A stretch of 64,000 nt of DNA from Leptospira weilii serovar Ranarum str. ICFT (GCF_000332415.1 NZ_AOHC02000041.1:269501-333500); one strand, 5' to 3'; shown: positions 1 through 28,770, numbered from the stretch's first letter. The notes: a model not told the origin generated them from the letters alone. Translations and numbers: made by a program.

Positions 1-666
<666 letters not shown>

Positions 667-799
667 TGTTTTAAGGTCTCCGAACTTGCTAAAAATCAGT
701 GGGCAAGTAAGAAAAAAAAGGAAAAAAGTAATTGCTATTTTTATGCACTGCACAAAAATAGTGAACGAGATCCTCGAAAGCAAATTGAGAGGTTGTTGT

Positions 800-1057
800 A
801 TGGAAAACAAAAAATTAAACGACATAATCAATGTAGGAATCGGAGCCGTTCAGACTTCACGCGAGATTTTTGATAAACTCGTGGACGACCTGAATGAAGG
901 CAAAGAAAAGATCGAAGCCAGATTTGATCAGTTAAAGACCCAGGGCGAAAAGGATATGAGCGATAACGCCCTTAAATTAAAAATCAACTTAGCCTGGGGA
1001 TTGGTTCGGTTCGAAGAGATCCGGGACAATATCCTCAATCACTTCATTAAAAAATAA
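800..1057 (+). CDS. Small phasin-like helical protein
   Basis: An 85-residue, highly charged, alpha-helical protein without signal peptide or membrane segment. The ATG at 800 follows an AGAGG ribosome-binding site at 787-791. A longer in-frame reading from 524 is antisense to the preceding lipoprotein gene and is rejected. Composition and the pattern of heptad-like leucine/isoleucine spacing resemble phasin or PHA-granule-associated regulator proteins, which coat storage granules. No polyhydroxyalkanoate genes are adjacent, so this is a weak family assignment. A hairpin terminator follows about 100 bases downstream. Confidence 0.6.
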   Translation: MENKKLNDIINVGIGAVQTSREIFDKLVDDLNEGKEKIEARFDQLKTQGEKDMSDNALKLKINLAWGLVRFEEIRDNILNHFIKK

Positions 1058-1160
1058 AACTTTTGTTCAACGTCAGAGTTTTATTTTTTACATTCGAATT
1101 TTAATTTCCGTCGGAGAAATCCGATCCAAGGAAATTACATTGATTTCCCGTTTCGCAGAA

Positions 1161-1192
1161 TTCTCCCCGAGTTTTCGGGGAGAAACGGTTTT
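1161..1192 (+). terminator. Hairpin terminator after phasin-like gene
   Basis: A perfect 10-bp stem (TTCTCCCCGA/TCGGGGAGAA) with a GTTT loop, followed by a modest T run after ACGG. It probably ends the transcript of the gene at 800-1057. Confidence 0.55.
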
Positions 1193-1246
1193 TCAAAGGA
1201 AACTTCAAATACACTTTCCAGATATCAGCGGTTAGAAATCAGGGTT

Positions 1247-1440
1247 CAGAGGATTTTTCCTAATAGAACCGAATTGCACTTTGACAAAGGCTGATTTTCC
1301 AATTCTGTAAATTATTCTGAACTCTGATTTCTGAAATGTAATAGGAATCAGTGAATAGATTTCAGAGGTCGGTTATCTTTTCCTAATAGAAGCGATTGGA
1401 CTTTATCAAAAGTTAATTTCCTTATTCTGTAAATTTACTC
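1247..1440. repeat. Diverged tandem duplication, two ~75-bp cores
   Basis: Segments 1247-1320 and 1363-1440 share CAGAGG, TTTTCCTAATAGAA, ACTTT-TCAAA and ATTCTGTAAATT blocks in the same order, about 118 bp apart. They lie in non-coding DNA between the phasin-like gene and an inverted-repeat element. No function is visible. Confidence 0.6.
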
Positions 1441-1491
1441 CTAAGAAACAATTAGGATGAATTAGCGGAACTCTGGAATTCCTGGTTTAAA

Positions 1492-1688
1492 TTAACGTGA
1501 GTTCGACGGTTGAAATCTTGGGCGAATCCGGTTCCGGTATTTTCCGTAAGAAAAAACCGGAACCGGACCGCGCTTTCCGCTCCAATCAACAAATTGATAG
1601 AACGCTTTAAAAGAGAAATTTTTTTTCATTCCAATTTGTTGATTCCGCTTCAATCTCTTTCGCATCGGTTATACCGAGCTCACGTTAA
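1492..1688. repeat. MITE-like element, copy A (197 bp)
   Basis: Non-coding block bounded by terminal inverted repeats TTAACGTGAGTTCG (1492-1505) and CGAGCTCACGTTAA (1675-1688), 13 of 14 positions matching. Internally it holds nested inverted repeats: CCGGTTCCGG/CCGGAACCGG and AATCAACAAATTG/CAATTTGTTGATT. The same ends recur at 13509-13900, and lone ends occur at 3698-3711, 5253-5266 and 27587-27598. No transposase gene is present, so it would be non-autonomous. Confidence 0.7.
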
Positions 1689-1725
1689 GTTAATCTTTAT
1701 TTAATATTCGATTTTTAAAATCGGC

Positions 1726-2469
<744 letters not shown>

Positions 2470-2474
2470 TTGAA

Positions 2475-3308
<834 letters not shown>

Positions 3309-3332
3309 AATATAACCTTTTTTGAATGTATT

Positions 3333-3711
<379 letters not shown>

Positions 3712-3836
3712 TTTTAAATTTCGTCCGGAATCCATTTTTTTCGGAAAGTTTTTTACGCTTTTCTTATGTTTTATTGAAAACTTACGAAACTATAACTATG
3801 AGGAAACTTCCGAATCAATATTTGAAATCCGAAACT

Positions 3837-5162
<1,326 letters not shown>

Positions 5163-5252
5163 TTTAAAATCCTGGCATATTTTTTGGAAAAAAGATATTT
5201 CATAAAAAAGATCGTCGCGTTAGTAAAACCGCTTAACGATCATTACCATAAT

Positions 5253-5266
5253 CTAACGTGAGTTTG
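5253..5266. repeat. Lone left end of the MITE-like repeat
   Basis: CTAACGTGAGTTTG matches the TTAACGTGAGTTCG terminus of copies A and B with two differences. No partner end is visible nearby. Confidence 0.4.
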
Positions 5267-5375
5267 ATTTCTAAAATGAGATCGATTTTAACTTTTATTT
5301 TATTGCGAACGTCGGTCATTAATTCTTGCAAAACCCGAGTTCTCCGTTACGTTATCGGGGATTTTTAACGCAACA

Positions 5376-7979
<2,604 letters not shown>

Positions 7980-8063
7980 AATCCTTAGAACCCGTTCCAA
8001 AACCTACAAGATTTTTATTGTTGTCGGCCTTATCTCCGATTTCCTTTGAGGTTGGGATGGTTC

Positions 8064-8939
8064 TTAGAACAAACGGTCGGCGATCAACTTTCCGACGTCG
8101 ATCAAGTTGCTGCTATGTTCTATCGTGTTTGTGGTAATCACGGCGTTAGCTCCGCTTCGTAGCAGTTCCTGAAAGGAATCGTCGGCAAAAACTCCGTGAA
8201 CACAAAGACAAACGGGCGGTAACATTTTCGTTTTTTTCAGATGAATGATCGTTTGAATCAAAGTCCTTCCCGTCGAAATGATGTCGTCTATCAAAACGGG
8301 CGTACGATCCGGATAAGTTTCCATTTTTGGAACGCTGACTTCCACGTCTCGATCCCCCTTTCGATTTTTTTCAAGAATCGTAAAAGGAACGCCGGAATAA
8401 CCCGCCACTTCTCGAACCCATTGACTGCTTTCGTTATCCGGTCCGATCAATACGGGATTACTTACATTTTTTTGAATATAGTTTGCAAAAAGTTCCGTAG
8501 AATGTAAAACCCTTGCGGGGACGTTAAAGATTTCCTCCAGATTGCCGATTCGATGAAGATGTGGATCGATCGTCAGTATGGAATCGATATAACGCGAAAT
8601 CAAAGCGGCAAAAAATCTAGCGTTCATTCCTTCGCCTGGATGAAAAACTTTGTCCTGTCTCATATAACAAAGGTAAGGCGCTATGAGATGGACTTTTCCC
8701 GCCCCTAGTTGTCTTGCCGTTTCGCAAAAAAATATCAAGGGAACGATTTTGGAATCGGGTTGGTTTAGAGAACAGAGCAGATAAACTTGCGAACCGTTAA
8801 GATCTTCTTCGATTCTGAATTTGGATTCCCCGTCCGGAAATCTTCCGAACTCCGCGTTGCCGATTTTCATCCCCGAAAATTTGGAGACGGATTTTGCCAA
8901 AGACGAATTTTCGGGAAAGTGGAATAGAATGTTGTTCAT
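8064..8939 (-). CDS. PRPP-synthetase-like protein (operon paralogue)
   Basis: 291 residues, two phosphoribosyltransferase-fold halves. The PRPP/ribose-phosphate loop reads VLIDDIISTGRT, closer to archaeal-type synthetases than to the window's housekeeping Prs (41804-42742). The ATP-side loop is altered (YMRQDKVFHPGEGMNAR where Prs has [17 protein letters not shown]). The Lys/Arg flexible loop is present (EKNRKGDR). It follows the AMP-phosphorylase-type gene by ten bases and is last in a three-gene operon. It may make or use PRPP from ribose 1-phosphate derivatives rather than duplicate Prs; that is inference. Its ATG at 8939 is unambiguous. Confidence 0.82.
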   Translation of the reverse strand: MNNILFHFPENSSLAKSVSKFSGMKIGNAEFGRFPDGESKFRIEEDLNGSQVYLLCSLNQPDSKIVPLIFFCETARQLGAGKVHLIAPYLCYMRQDKVFHPGEGMNARFFAALISRYIDSILTIDPHLHRIGNLEEIFNVPARVLHSTELFANYIQKNVSNPVLIGPDNESSQWVREVAGYSGVPFTILEKNRKGDRDVEVSVPKMETYPDRTPVLIDDIISTGRTLIQTIIHLKKTKMLPPVCLCVHGVFADDSFQELLRSGANAVITTNTIEHSSNLIDVGKLIADRLF

Positions 8940-8949
8940 GATCCTTCCA

Positions 8950-10452
8950 TTAAAGAATTGTGATGATTCCGTTTTGTGAATTCAGATATTCGAAAGCGTA
9001 TTCCAACTCTCCTTCCGAATCGGAATGAATCGTATAAAGAACGTCTCCTTTTTCGATTTTTTTACCGATAGGCGAAAGGAAATAAACGCCCGCCGAAGAA
9101 CTGTTAGGCGCTCCAGCGAGTCTTGCCACTTTGGCTATCTTTCGATTGTCGATTTCGGAAATCATACCCGAAGATTTGGAAATCACGTTCTGGTGAAATT
9201 TTGAGAGAGAAGGTTCTTTCCATCCGCCTTGAGCCTTACAGATGTTTTCGAATTTTTTCCATGCCTTTCCGGATTCTAAAATTTCCGACGCGGTTTGAAT
9301 TCCGTTCTTGAATTGATGCGGGGCGGCAAATTCCAACATTTCACCGGCGATCGTCAAAGCTCTTTGTTTCAGATCCTGAGGAGCGTTTCGATCGTTCTTT
9401 AATACTTCGATACAATCCTTAATTTCAAGAGAGGGACCGATGCCTCGCCCGACCGGTTGAGAGCCGTCCGAAATCAATACTTTGACTTTTAAATCGACCG
9501 ATTTCCCGACTACCGTAAAATAATACTTTAGCTTTTCTGCATCTTCTTCCGTACGAACCTTTGCCGTTTTTCCGATCGGGATATCGATCACGACGTGAGT
9601 GGAACCGGCGGCGGCTTTTTTGGATAAAACGGAAGCGATCATTTGACCCGTGCTATCCACTTCCAAAGCTCTTTCCACTCGGATAAGAATATCGTCAACG
9701 GGACTAAGTCCGATGGAACCTCCCCAAACGATACAACCTCCTTCTTTTTCCACAACGGATTTCATTTCGGAAAGTTTAAGGTTCACATCGGTAATCGATT
9801 CCATAACGTCCGCCGTTCCCGCTGGAGAAGTGATCGCTCTGGAAGAAGTTTTAGGAACGGTCAAACCGGCGGCGGCCACGATGGAAACGACGATCGGAGT
9901 CGTTCTGTTTCCGGGCAGACCGCCTATGCAGTGTTTGTCGACTATGGGATGTTTGTCCCATTTTAAAACGGAACCGGCTTTGATCATCGCTTTAGTGAGG
10001 GATTTTATCTCGTCCAAGTTGAGATGATCGCCCGAACACGCCGTGATAAAGGAAGCGATTTCAATATTAGAATATTTTTCATCTTTAATGTCTTGGATGA
10101 TCCTCCGAAAGGATTCCTCGTTCAGACGGTTTTCGTAAATTTTTGATCGGACGTCGTGCATGGACAAAACGGGCTGAAGATGGGAAAGAATTACGGGATC
10201 TCCTTCCTTTGCATTAACCGCTTTCCAGGCGCTTTCTGATAAGCCGACTTGTCCAATCTGGAGAATTTCGGTTTCGACGATGTTCAAGGACGCGATGATC
10301 TTTTTGTTACGCACATCTACTTCGATTCGATTGAGCGCGATAAATCCTTCGGACTTACAAACGGGAGAATCTCTTCGTAAAAAGACGACGTACTCTTGAT
10401 TGGTATCGATTCCCAAATTGATTAGAGAGAGAGGTTCTTTTTTTTCGGACAT
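8950..10452 (-). CDS. AMP phosphorylase-type (thymidine phosphorylase family) enzyme
   Basis: 500 residues. It is longer than classic DeoA because it carries the extra N-terminal domain of about 85 residues seen in archaeal AMP phosphorylases. The phosphate-binding motif reads DKHCIGGLPGNRTT, like the archaeal HSIGGVPGN form rather than bacterial KHSTGGVGDK. KTSSRAITSPAGTADVME also matches. Archaeal members phosphorolyse nucleoside 5'-monophosphates to base plus ribose 1,5-bisphosphate. It sits eight bases after a beta-CASP RNase-like gene and ten before a PRPP-synthetase paralogue, which suggests nucleotide salvage. The label thymidine phosphorylase is common for this family, but NMP substrate is more likely here. 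Confidence 0.85.
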   Translation of the reverse strand: MSEKKEPLSLINLGIDTNQEYVVFLRRDSPVCKSEGFIALNRIEVDVRNKKIIASLNIVETEILQIGQVGLSESAWKAVNAKEGDPVILSHLQPVLSMHDVRSKIYENRLNEESFRRIIQDIKDEKYSNIEIASFITACSGDHLNLDEIKSLTKAMIKAGSVLKWDKHPIVDKHCIGGLPGNRTTPIVVSIVAAAGLTVPKTSSRAITSPAGTADVMESITDVNLKLSEMKSVVEKEGGCIVWGGSIGLSPVDDILIRVERALEVDSTGQMIASVLSKKAAAGSTHVVIDIPIGKTAKVRTEEDAEKLKYYFTVVGKSVDLKVKVLISDGSQPVGRGIGPSLEIKDCIEVLKNDRNAPQDLKQRALTIAGEMLEFAAPHQFKNGIQTASEILESGKAWKKFENICKAQGGWKEPSLSKFHQNVISKSSGMISEIDNRKIAKVARLAGAPNSSSAGVYFLSPIGKKIEKGDVLYTIHSDSEGELEYAFEYLNSQNGIITIL

Positions 10453-10460
10453 TGTATCTC

Positions 10461-11825
10461 TTAAAATCTTAATTCTACGATATCGAATAACGTAGGAATC
10501 TCACATTCGAATCCCAAGCTGTCGGTCAGTTTAACGCGGAGCGCGTCCGAAGATCCTTTTTCACCGTGAACGATAAAAACTTTTTCGGGTTTTCCTTTTA
10601 ACGCGCCTAACCAATACAAAATTTCCTTTTGATCCGCGTGGGAAGACAGACCGTCGACGGAGCTTATTTTCGCTTTTACTTCGTAGAACTTTCCGTAAAT
10701 CTTGATTTCGTGATTTCCATCCTGAAGTTGTCTCCCTCTCGTTCCCATCGCTTGAAAACCGCATAAAAGAATCGTCGAGTTCGGATCGCCTAAATAATAC
10801 TGAAGATAAGTAAGCACTCTACCTCCTGTCGCCATGCCGCTACCGGCGATTACGATCTTTGGGGATCGATCTTCCGCGAGTTTGTAAGTGTCTTTCATCG
10901 ATTCCGTTTTTTGGAAACAATCCCAGATTTGAGAACAATCCATCGGAGAAAGTTTATGCCATTTCGTATAAGTTTGAAAAACTTCAAATACGTTTTTCCC
11001 CATCGGAGTATCCAAAATCATAGGGACGTTCGGGATCTTAGCGGCGGATTTTAATTTCCAAAGGAGGTACATAAGACTCTGCGTTCTTTCCACGGCAAAG
11101 CTGGGAAGAATTACGGTTCCCTTGTTTTCCAAGGTTTCATTTAAGATCGTAAGCAATTGACTTTCGGAATTTTGGGCGTGAATTTTACCCCCGTAAGTAC
11201 TTTCGATAAAAAGATAATCCGCGTTTTCGGGACGATTGGGCGGATACAAAAGAATATCATCGGGTCTTCCTATATCTCCGGAAAAGACGAATAACTTACC
11301 GAAAATTTCCAATTCTATATAAGTAGCTCCTAATATATGTCCGTTGTATCTGAATCGGGTCCGGATACCTTCCGCAAGATCCTTCCAACGATCCAAATCG
11401 ATCGAATGAAGATAGGAAAGAGAATCCACAGCGTCCTTGAGATCGTATAATGGAACTGCCGGTTTGTGTTTGGAATAATGATTGGCGCGATCCGCGTCTT
11501 CTTCCTGAATTTTGGCGGAATCCTTGAGAATGATTTCAGTGATTTCTAAAGTAGGAGCGCTCCCGAAAATTTTTCCTTGAAATCCCTCTTTGACCAATCG
11601 AGGAATATAACCGACGTGATCGAGATGACCGTGGGTTAAAAGAACGATATCGATTTCGGGAACTTTCACCGGAAGCGGGGACCAGTTCAGAAGTCTGAGT
11701 TCCTTCAACCCTTGGAATAAACCGCAATCCACAAGAATTTTGAACGTGCCGGTATCGATCAGATATTTGGAACCGGTTACGGTTCCCGAAGCGCCTAAGA
11801 AATGAATATGGAGGGAAGGTTTCAT
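10461..11825 (-). CDS. Metallo-beta-lactamase/beta-CASP RNase-like protein
   Basis: 454 residues. The metal site is complete: LTHGHLDHVGY (HxHxDH), FSGDIGRP, and late-domain SSHADQ and HGE. The beta-CASP insert (about 200-370) contains ESTYGG, PSFAVERTQ and GSGMATGGR. These are diagnostic of the CPSF73/RNase J-like nucleases that cut RNA as endonucleases or 5'-exonucleases with two zinc ions. It is probably cytoplasmic, with no signal peptide. It is the first gene of the operon continuing to 8064, so its nucleotide products could feed the phosphorylase encoded next. The ATG at 11825 begins the conserved IHFLGASGTVTG strand. Confidence 0.88.
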   Translation of the reverse strand: MKPSLHIHFLGASGTVTGSKYLIDTGTFKILVDCGLFQGLKELRLLNWSPLPVKVPEIDIVLLTHGHLDHVGYIPRLVKEGFQGKIFGSAPTLEITEIILKDSAKIQEEDADRANHYSKHKPAVPLYDLKDAVDSLSYLHSIDLDRWKDLAEGIRTRFRYNGHILGATYIELEIFGKLFVFSGDIGRPDDILLYPPNRPENADYLFIESTYGGKIHAQNSESQLLTILNETLENKGTVILPSFAVERTQSLMYLLWKLKSAAKIPNVPMILDTPMGKNVFEVFQTYTKWHKLSPMDCSQIWDCFQKTESMKDTYKLAEDRSPKIVIAGSGMATGGRVLTYLQYYLGDPNSTILLCGFQAMGTRGRQLQDGNHEIKIYGKFYEVKAKISSVDGLSSHADQKEILYWLGALKGKPEKVFIVHGEKGSSDALRVKLTDSLGFECEIPTLFDIVELRF

Positions 11826-12182
11826 GATGGAATGGAGTATCGCCGGATCGTTAAAATGAAATCATAAATTTCCAATTTGGAATCGAAATCGAATGTACCT
11901 AACTGCAAAATAAGAGGAGAGAAGATCGGCAATATTAGAATTTTATTGAGTACAAAGAGTATTATGAATCGCTTGTTATGGATAAAATCGGCGAAAATGG
12001 CGATTCTTGATCTTTTATGAACCGGCTGGAGTCTATAGATTTAATAAAACAATTTGAATGTATTTGAAATAGTTAAATATCGTTTGTTATTTTAAAAAGC
12101 AAAAAATATCCCGAATCCTCTTGACAGTGAATCGTCTCCGTTTAAGTTTTCACTACGGTGAGACAAACTTTATAATTAAAAA

Positions 12183-12388
12183 AATAAAGTGAAGTTTTTT
12201 AAAAAAAAATCAGAATAGTGAAGAGAATTGAGCTTTTACAAAAATTTATCATCGACTCTCCGATGCAGAATGGCTCGTGAAACTTTGAAGTTTTGGTAAG
12301 AAGAATGCTTTGAGTTTTGGGAAGCCGTAAGCTATAAATTCCTGTACCTTGCTAGATTGGCTCCGCAGTTTGCGGAGTCTTTTTTTAT
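12183..12388 (+). ncRNA. Candidate small RNA ending at a strong terminator
   Basis: A 600-base gap on both strands has no convincing gene, yet contains a strong plus-strand terminator at 12359-12388. A TATAAT hexamer at 12171-12176 could start a transcript of roughly 200 nt; its -35 region is poor, and a TTGACA at 12121 is too far away to pair with it. The interval includes several short self-complementary stretches. I do not recognise 6S, SRP, tmRNA or RNase P RNA in it. The ends are estimates. Confidence 0.35.
12359..12388 (+). terminator. Rho-independent terminator
   Basis: CTCCGCA-GTT-TGCGGAG stem-loop (12361-12377) followed by a T-rich run of more than ten bases. It points along the plus strand although no plus-strand gene lies within 4 kb upstream. 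Confidence 0.85.
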
Positions 12389-12456
12389 TTTTTTCCCGAC
12401 TAAAACTACCAATAGTTGTAGAATTAAATCTTAAATCCTGATTGGATGCGTATCCC

Positions 12457-13508
12457 ATGAATTTTTCTTTTGCGGTTTTAGGTTCCGGAAGTATCGGAAC
12501 ATATATCGGTTGTAGGTTGCTGGCGGCTGGGAACGAGGTTACACTGTACGGGCGGGAAAGAATTCGGAACGAATTGAAAACCTTCGGCGCCAAAATCACC
12601 GATTATACGAATCGGGAAATCCGCATTTCTCCCGAAACGATTTCTTTTTCCACTTCTCTTTCGAGTGTTTCCGGCGCCGATGTTTTTTTAGTCACGGTAA
12701 AATCCAAGGATACGAAGGATCTTACCAAGGAACTCAAAGGAATTCTTGAAAAAAGACAAAACAAACATTCCGTTTCGCGTTCGATTCCGATCGTAATCAG
12801 TTTTCAAAACGGAGTTCGAAACGCCGAGATTTTAAAGGAAGGACTCCGGGATCTTCCCGTGGAAGTTTTAGCGGGAATGGTTCCCTTTAACGTCCTTTCG
12901 AAAGGAAACGGTCATTTTCACCAAGGGACGAGCGGGAATCTCGTGATCGAATCTTCCAAATCTTCCCGTTCTCTGGCCGGGATTTTCAATCGAGCCGGAC
13001 TTCCGACCTGTACACATAAAAATATCGGCGGAATTCTTTGGGGCAAACTCGTCTTCAATTTGAATAATTCTTTGAACGCTCTTTCGGGACTCACCTTAAA
13101 AACCGAAATATCAAAATCGGGTTATCGAAAAATTCTTTCCAGATTGATGAAAGAAGCCCTTGAAATCCTGAGACTCGCCGAAATCAGGCCGATCCGTTCC
13201 GGAAAGATGATCCCGAGTTTGGCTCCGATCATTTTGAATCTTCCGGATTTTCTCTTTTTCAGAATCGCTTCGGGTATGGTCAAGATCGATCCGCAGGCGC
13301 GATCTTCTATGTGGGAGGATCTAATTCATAAAAGATCGACCGAAATCGATTCTTTGAACGGAGAAGTGATCAAACTCGCGGACGTGATGGGACATCCCGC
13401 TCCTCTAAATCGGGAAATCGTAAGTTTGATCAAAAAAGCCGAATCGAATCCCGAAATTCTAAATCTGAGTCCGGAAGAACTCGCCCAAAAACTGAAAATC
13501 AATCTAAA

Positions 13509-13512
<4 letters not shown>
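12457..13512 (+). CDS. panE: Ketopantoate reductase (2-dehydropantoate 2-reductase)
   Basis: About 351 residues. The N-terminal Rossmann motif GSGSIGTYIG binds NADPH. The conserved TVKS, SFQNGV and GKLVFN motifs, including the catalytic Lys and Asn residues, mark the PanE/ApbA family. It reduces 2-dehydropantoate to pantoate in coenzyme A biosynthesis; a paralogue acting on another 2-oxoacid cannot be excluded because no panB or panC is nearby. ATG 12457 is preferred over a TTG at 12442. The stop codon TAA lies inside the terminal repeat of MITE-like copy B, so the element abuts or trims the 3' end. Confidence 0.82.
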
Positions 13513-13900
<388 letters not shown>

Positions 13901-13909
13901 TTTAATTTT

Positions 13910-14047
<138 letters not shown>

Positions 14048-14091
14048 TTATCGATGAACGAGTCTATATGCCGTTTTTATCATGTTTGAAA

Positions 14092-17871
<3,780 letters not shown>

Positions 17872-17872
17872 A

Positions 17873-18325
<453 letters not shown>

Positions 18326-18414
18326 ATAAAGTTCCTGAGTTTTGTTTTTAAAAAGGGCTTTTGACCGAATTCAATCTTACCGGAACGGAAGAATCCGGTC
18401 GATGATTTTTTTAG

Positions 18415-19317
<903 letters not shown>

Positions 19318-19525
19318 AGCGAGACGTGTTATAAACACAAAGACTCCTTTGAAAAGAGAAAAAAATTTCGTTTGGGAAAAATTCATTCCGATCAGAAGGT
19401 TCTTTTCTGTTGTCTCAAAAAACGAAACGAGTTTCTTGGATTCATGTTCTCGCACCTTTCTCAAAAACTTAATTTTTCTTTATCAGAGAGGTTAAGCCGC
19501 GTGAACTCGGCGGCTCGTTCTCTAA

Positions 19526-19557
19526 CTCAGATCTCACTCTTAGGGTCGTTCGATCGG
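19526..19557. repeat. Short copy of the CTCAATCTCACTC-AGGGTCGTTCG repeat
   Basis: Matches the element core at 33263-33297 (ACTCA-ATCTCACTC--TTAGGGTCGTTCGAT) and the related stretch in copy B. It ends immediately before the chosen start of the sulfatase-fold lipoprotein, so it provides that gene's 5' leader. Confidence 0.5.
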
Positions 19558-21942
<2,385 letters not shown>

Positions 21943-22261
21943 TCGAAAGGTTTTTGTTTTACGGTAAGCTCGGATTTTTTACGTATCAACGTAGATAAAG
22001 GCTTTTCAAAACGGAAACGATGTTTTAAAAGATTATAATATATTTTTAAGCGGCCGTTCCCGTTGTTTTAAGAACATTCGGAGGTTCTTGGACTTTCGAA
22101 TTGAGTTCCGTTGTCGGAGGGAAAAACTGAAGATCACCGAAAACGATAAGGTTTTTTCTCCGGTCTTTCGTTTTTTTCAAATTCGTTTTCGGTCATACGG
22201 CAACGATAAAAGAATATTTGGATTTTATGGATAAAAGAATCGGGGAAAATCGGGAAAAATA
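21943..22261. other. 319-base gap
   Basis: AT-rich DNA with a small hairpin (AAGAAC-GTTCTT near 22070-22095) but no gene or clear terminator recognised. It should contain the promoter of the DUF3052 gene. Confidence 0.4.
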
Positions 22262-22660
<399 letters not shown>

Positions 22661-22734
22661 GATTCTAATTCCAAAAAAATGGAGCGGGAGCCGCCTCAAA
22701 ATATTATCGGGTTTACTTTATCGAAAATGTAAAT

Positions 22735-22825
22735 AGCGGGGAAACTAAAACGCCACGGCTCCTTGAACTCAATGAATTACTTTCTAAGGGTCGCAATTCA
22801 GGTCACAGTGGCATTTTAGTTTTTT
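22735..22825. repeat. Inverted-repeat element between convergent genes
   Basis: GAAACTAAAACGCCAC (22741-22756) pairs imperfectly with GTGGCATTTTAGTTT (22808-22822). Between them GGCTCCTTGAACTCAAT and CTAAGGGTCG resemble the repeat core at 33240-33300 and copy B. It could act as a transcript end for the two flanking convergent genes. Confidence 0.55.
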
Positions 22826-22826
22826 C

Positions 22827-23627
22827 TTATGCGTAGTTCGCTTCGTGGGTCATCGAAGGTCTTCTTTTTTCTTTGTTCGCCTTCATCGCTTCCAAAAGGT
22901 TTTTGAGCATAGCGGGTTGTTTTTTAAAAAGTTCGCCGAGTTCTTTCGGCGCGGCCTTTGCCGCTTCCAACGCTTCTCTGTTCAAAGCTCTTTTTGTTTC
23001 GACCGTCGCAGACGCGGGAATTCGGTTGAGGACATTGATCTTGCTCAAGGATTTTTTTCTCAATTCTTCTAAGGAAACGCCCACTTCGCTTAACAATCCG
23101 TTCCGTACCGCTTCAGCGGGTTTGTAAAGCGCGCCTTCCAACGCCGCTTCCGATACGAAGGACGGTACCATCACCTGTCTCATTCTAAGAATCAACGCCG
23201 TTGTGATCGGCAAGCCGACTAACGGTTCCGCGAAACCGATTCTTCCCTTTCCGTCCACCATGTATCTGTAGTCGCAACAATAGGCGATGATCGCTCCGCC
23301 TCCGACCGCGTTTCCGCCCACTTCCGCAATCAATGGTTTTGGAAAACTCATGAGCGATCCGAACATCTCAAAAATTCCGGCCATGATTTTGGAGATCTCA
23401 TCGGTGGACGCATTGAGAATCGCGTCCGGATCAAGGCCCACACAAAAATCCCCGTCGGGTCCGGAAATGATTCCCGCTCGGATGTCTTGGTCCATGGTAA
23501 ATTCCCCCAGGATATTACCCATTTCGCGTATCAACGGAAGTGTAAGCGTCATCGGTCCGTCCGACACCAACTTCATCACTCCGATTTTTGAATCCTTGGA
23601 AGTAATTATTTCCTTTGCAAGTTTCAT
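22827..23627 (-). CDS. Enoyl-CoA hydratase/isomerase (crotonase) family protein
   Basis: 266 residues. The crotonase CoA-binding/oxyanion region is visible: GPDGDFCVGLDPDAI around residues 57-71, then VGGNAVGGGAIIAYCCDYRYM. These supply the two oxyanion-hole amides. The two catalytic glutamates of true hydratases are not obvious (GRIGFAEPLVGLPI has one), so the reaction could be isomerisation or another crotonase chemistry. A Lys-rich C-terminal tail is cytoplasmic. No beta-oxidation partner is adjacent. Confidence 0.78.
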   Translation of the reverse strand: MKLAKEIITSKDSKIGVMKLVSDGPMTLTLPLIREMGNILGEFTMDQDIRAGIISGPDGDFCVGLDPDAILNASTDEISKIMAGIFEMFGSLMSFPKPLIAEVGGNAVGGGAIIAYCCDYRYMVDGKGRIGFAEPLVGLPITTALILRMRQVMVPSFVSEAALEGALYKPAEAVRNGLLSEVGVSLEELRKKSLSKINVLNRIPASATVETKRALNREALEAAKAAPKELGELFKKQPAMLKNLLEAMKANKEKRRPSMTHEANYA

Positions 23628-23881
23628 ACGATTTCTATCGATCTCCCCGAATTTTCAAATCCGTTCGTTTTCTTATTTTCCAAAGTGGATGTTTGATAAT
23701 TTTGGATCAAACTTATTTCCTTCCGGAGAAAGAAATAAAAGGTTTGAATTTGAAACTATCGTTTGAGGCTCCTATTGAAATTTCGATCGTTTCAATCGCG
23801 GCGGTTCGGAAAGGTTTTTAATCGGCGGGAAATTTGCGGAGAACCCGTTGGATACGGGTTCTCCATTCAAAAAATCTAATA

Positions 23882-27202
<3,321 letters not shown>

Positions 27203-27657
27203 GGACTACCTCAGTATAACTTACCAATGGACGCCGAACTTCTTAAAAAAGATATCAATATCAAATTTTTGTAAAGAAATTTTGAATATCTTTACTCTCA
27301 AAATAGTTTATCATCGTATTCTGTTGATTGTTATTTTCGAATCCAATGAAAGTTCTCTTTCTATCGGAATAGAATCTGCGAATTTATAGATAGTTTGTTT
27401 GGAAATCCATCGATTTGAAAAACAACCTCGAAAGAATAAAATCTTTCGGAAATCGATATTTGCGAATCGAAAGAACTCAATCTTTTTTTGAATGCCGATC
27501 CATAAGAAGCATAACTTTACTCAAAATAGGGAAAAGTATTCTTCTCTATTTTTTGTGGACAATCGCTTTCGCATTGGGTTAAACCCAACTCACGTTAATC
27601 ATACTATTCGTTGAAACGAACATAGAGTATTCGGAAAAACCGTAACGTTTTTCTTGA
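27203..27657. other. Intergenic region with a repeat remnant
   Basis: AT-rich 455-base gap upstream of the RND permease and downstream of the DegT-like gene. It includes a right-end remnant of the MITE-like family; no gene is supported. Confidence 0.4.
27560..27598. repeat. Right-end remnant of the MITE-like repeat
   Basis: CAATCGCTTTCGCATTGGGTT and CAACTCACGTTAA match the right terminus of copies A and B. The left end is missing. Confidence 0.55.

Positions 27658-28770
<1,113 letters not shown>

Noticed and set aside
1510..1704. 64-codon frame inside MITE-like copy A
   Set aside because: Lies wholly in inverted-repeat DNA and matches no protein.
9643..10027. Two long plus-strand frames in the phosphorylase gene
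   Set aside because: They are antisense shadows of a well-conserved gene.
19372..19557. Upstream extension of the sulfatase-fold gene
   Set aside because: It is antisense to the hydrolase 5' region and passes through a dispersed repeat; a signal peptide with lipobox begins at 19558.
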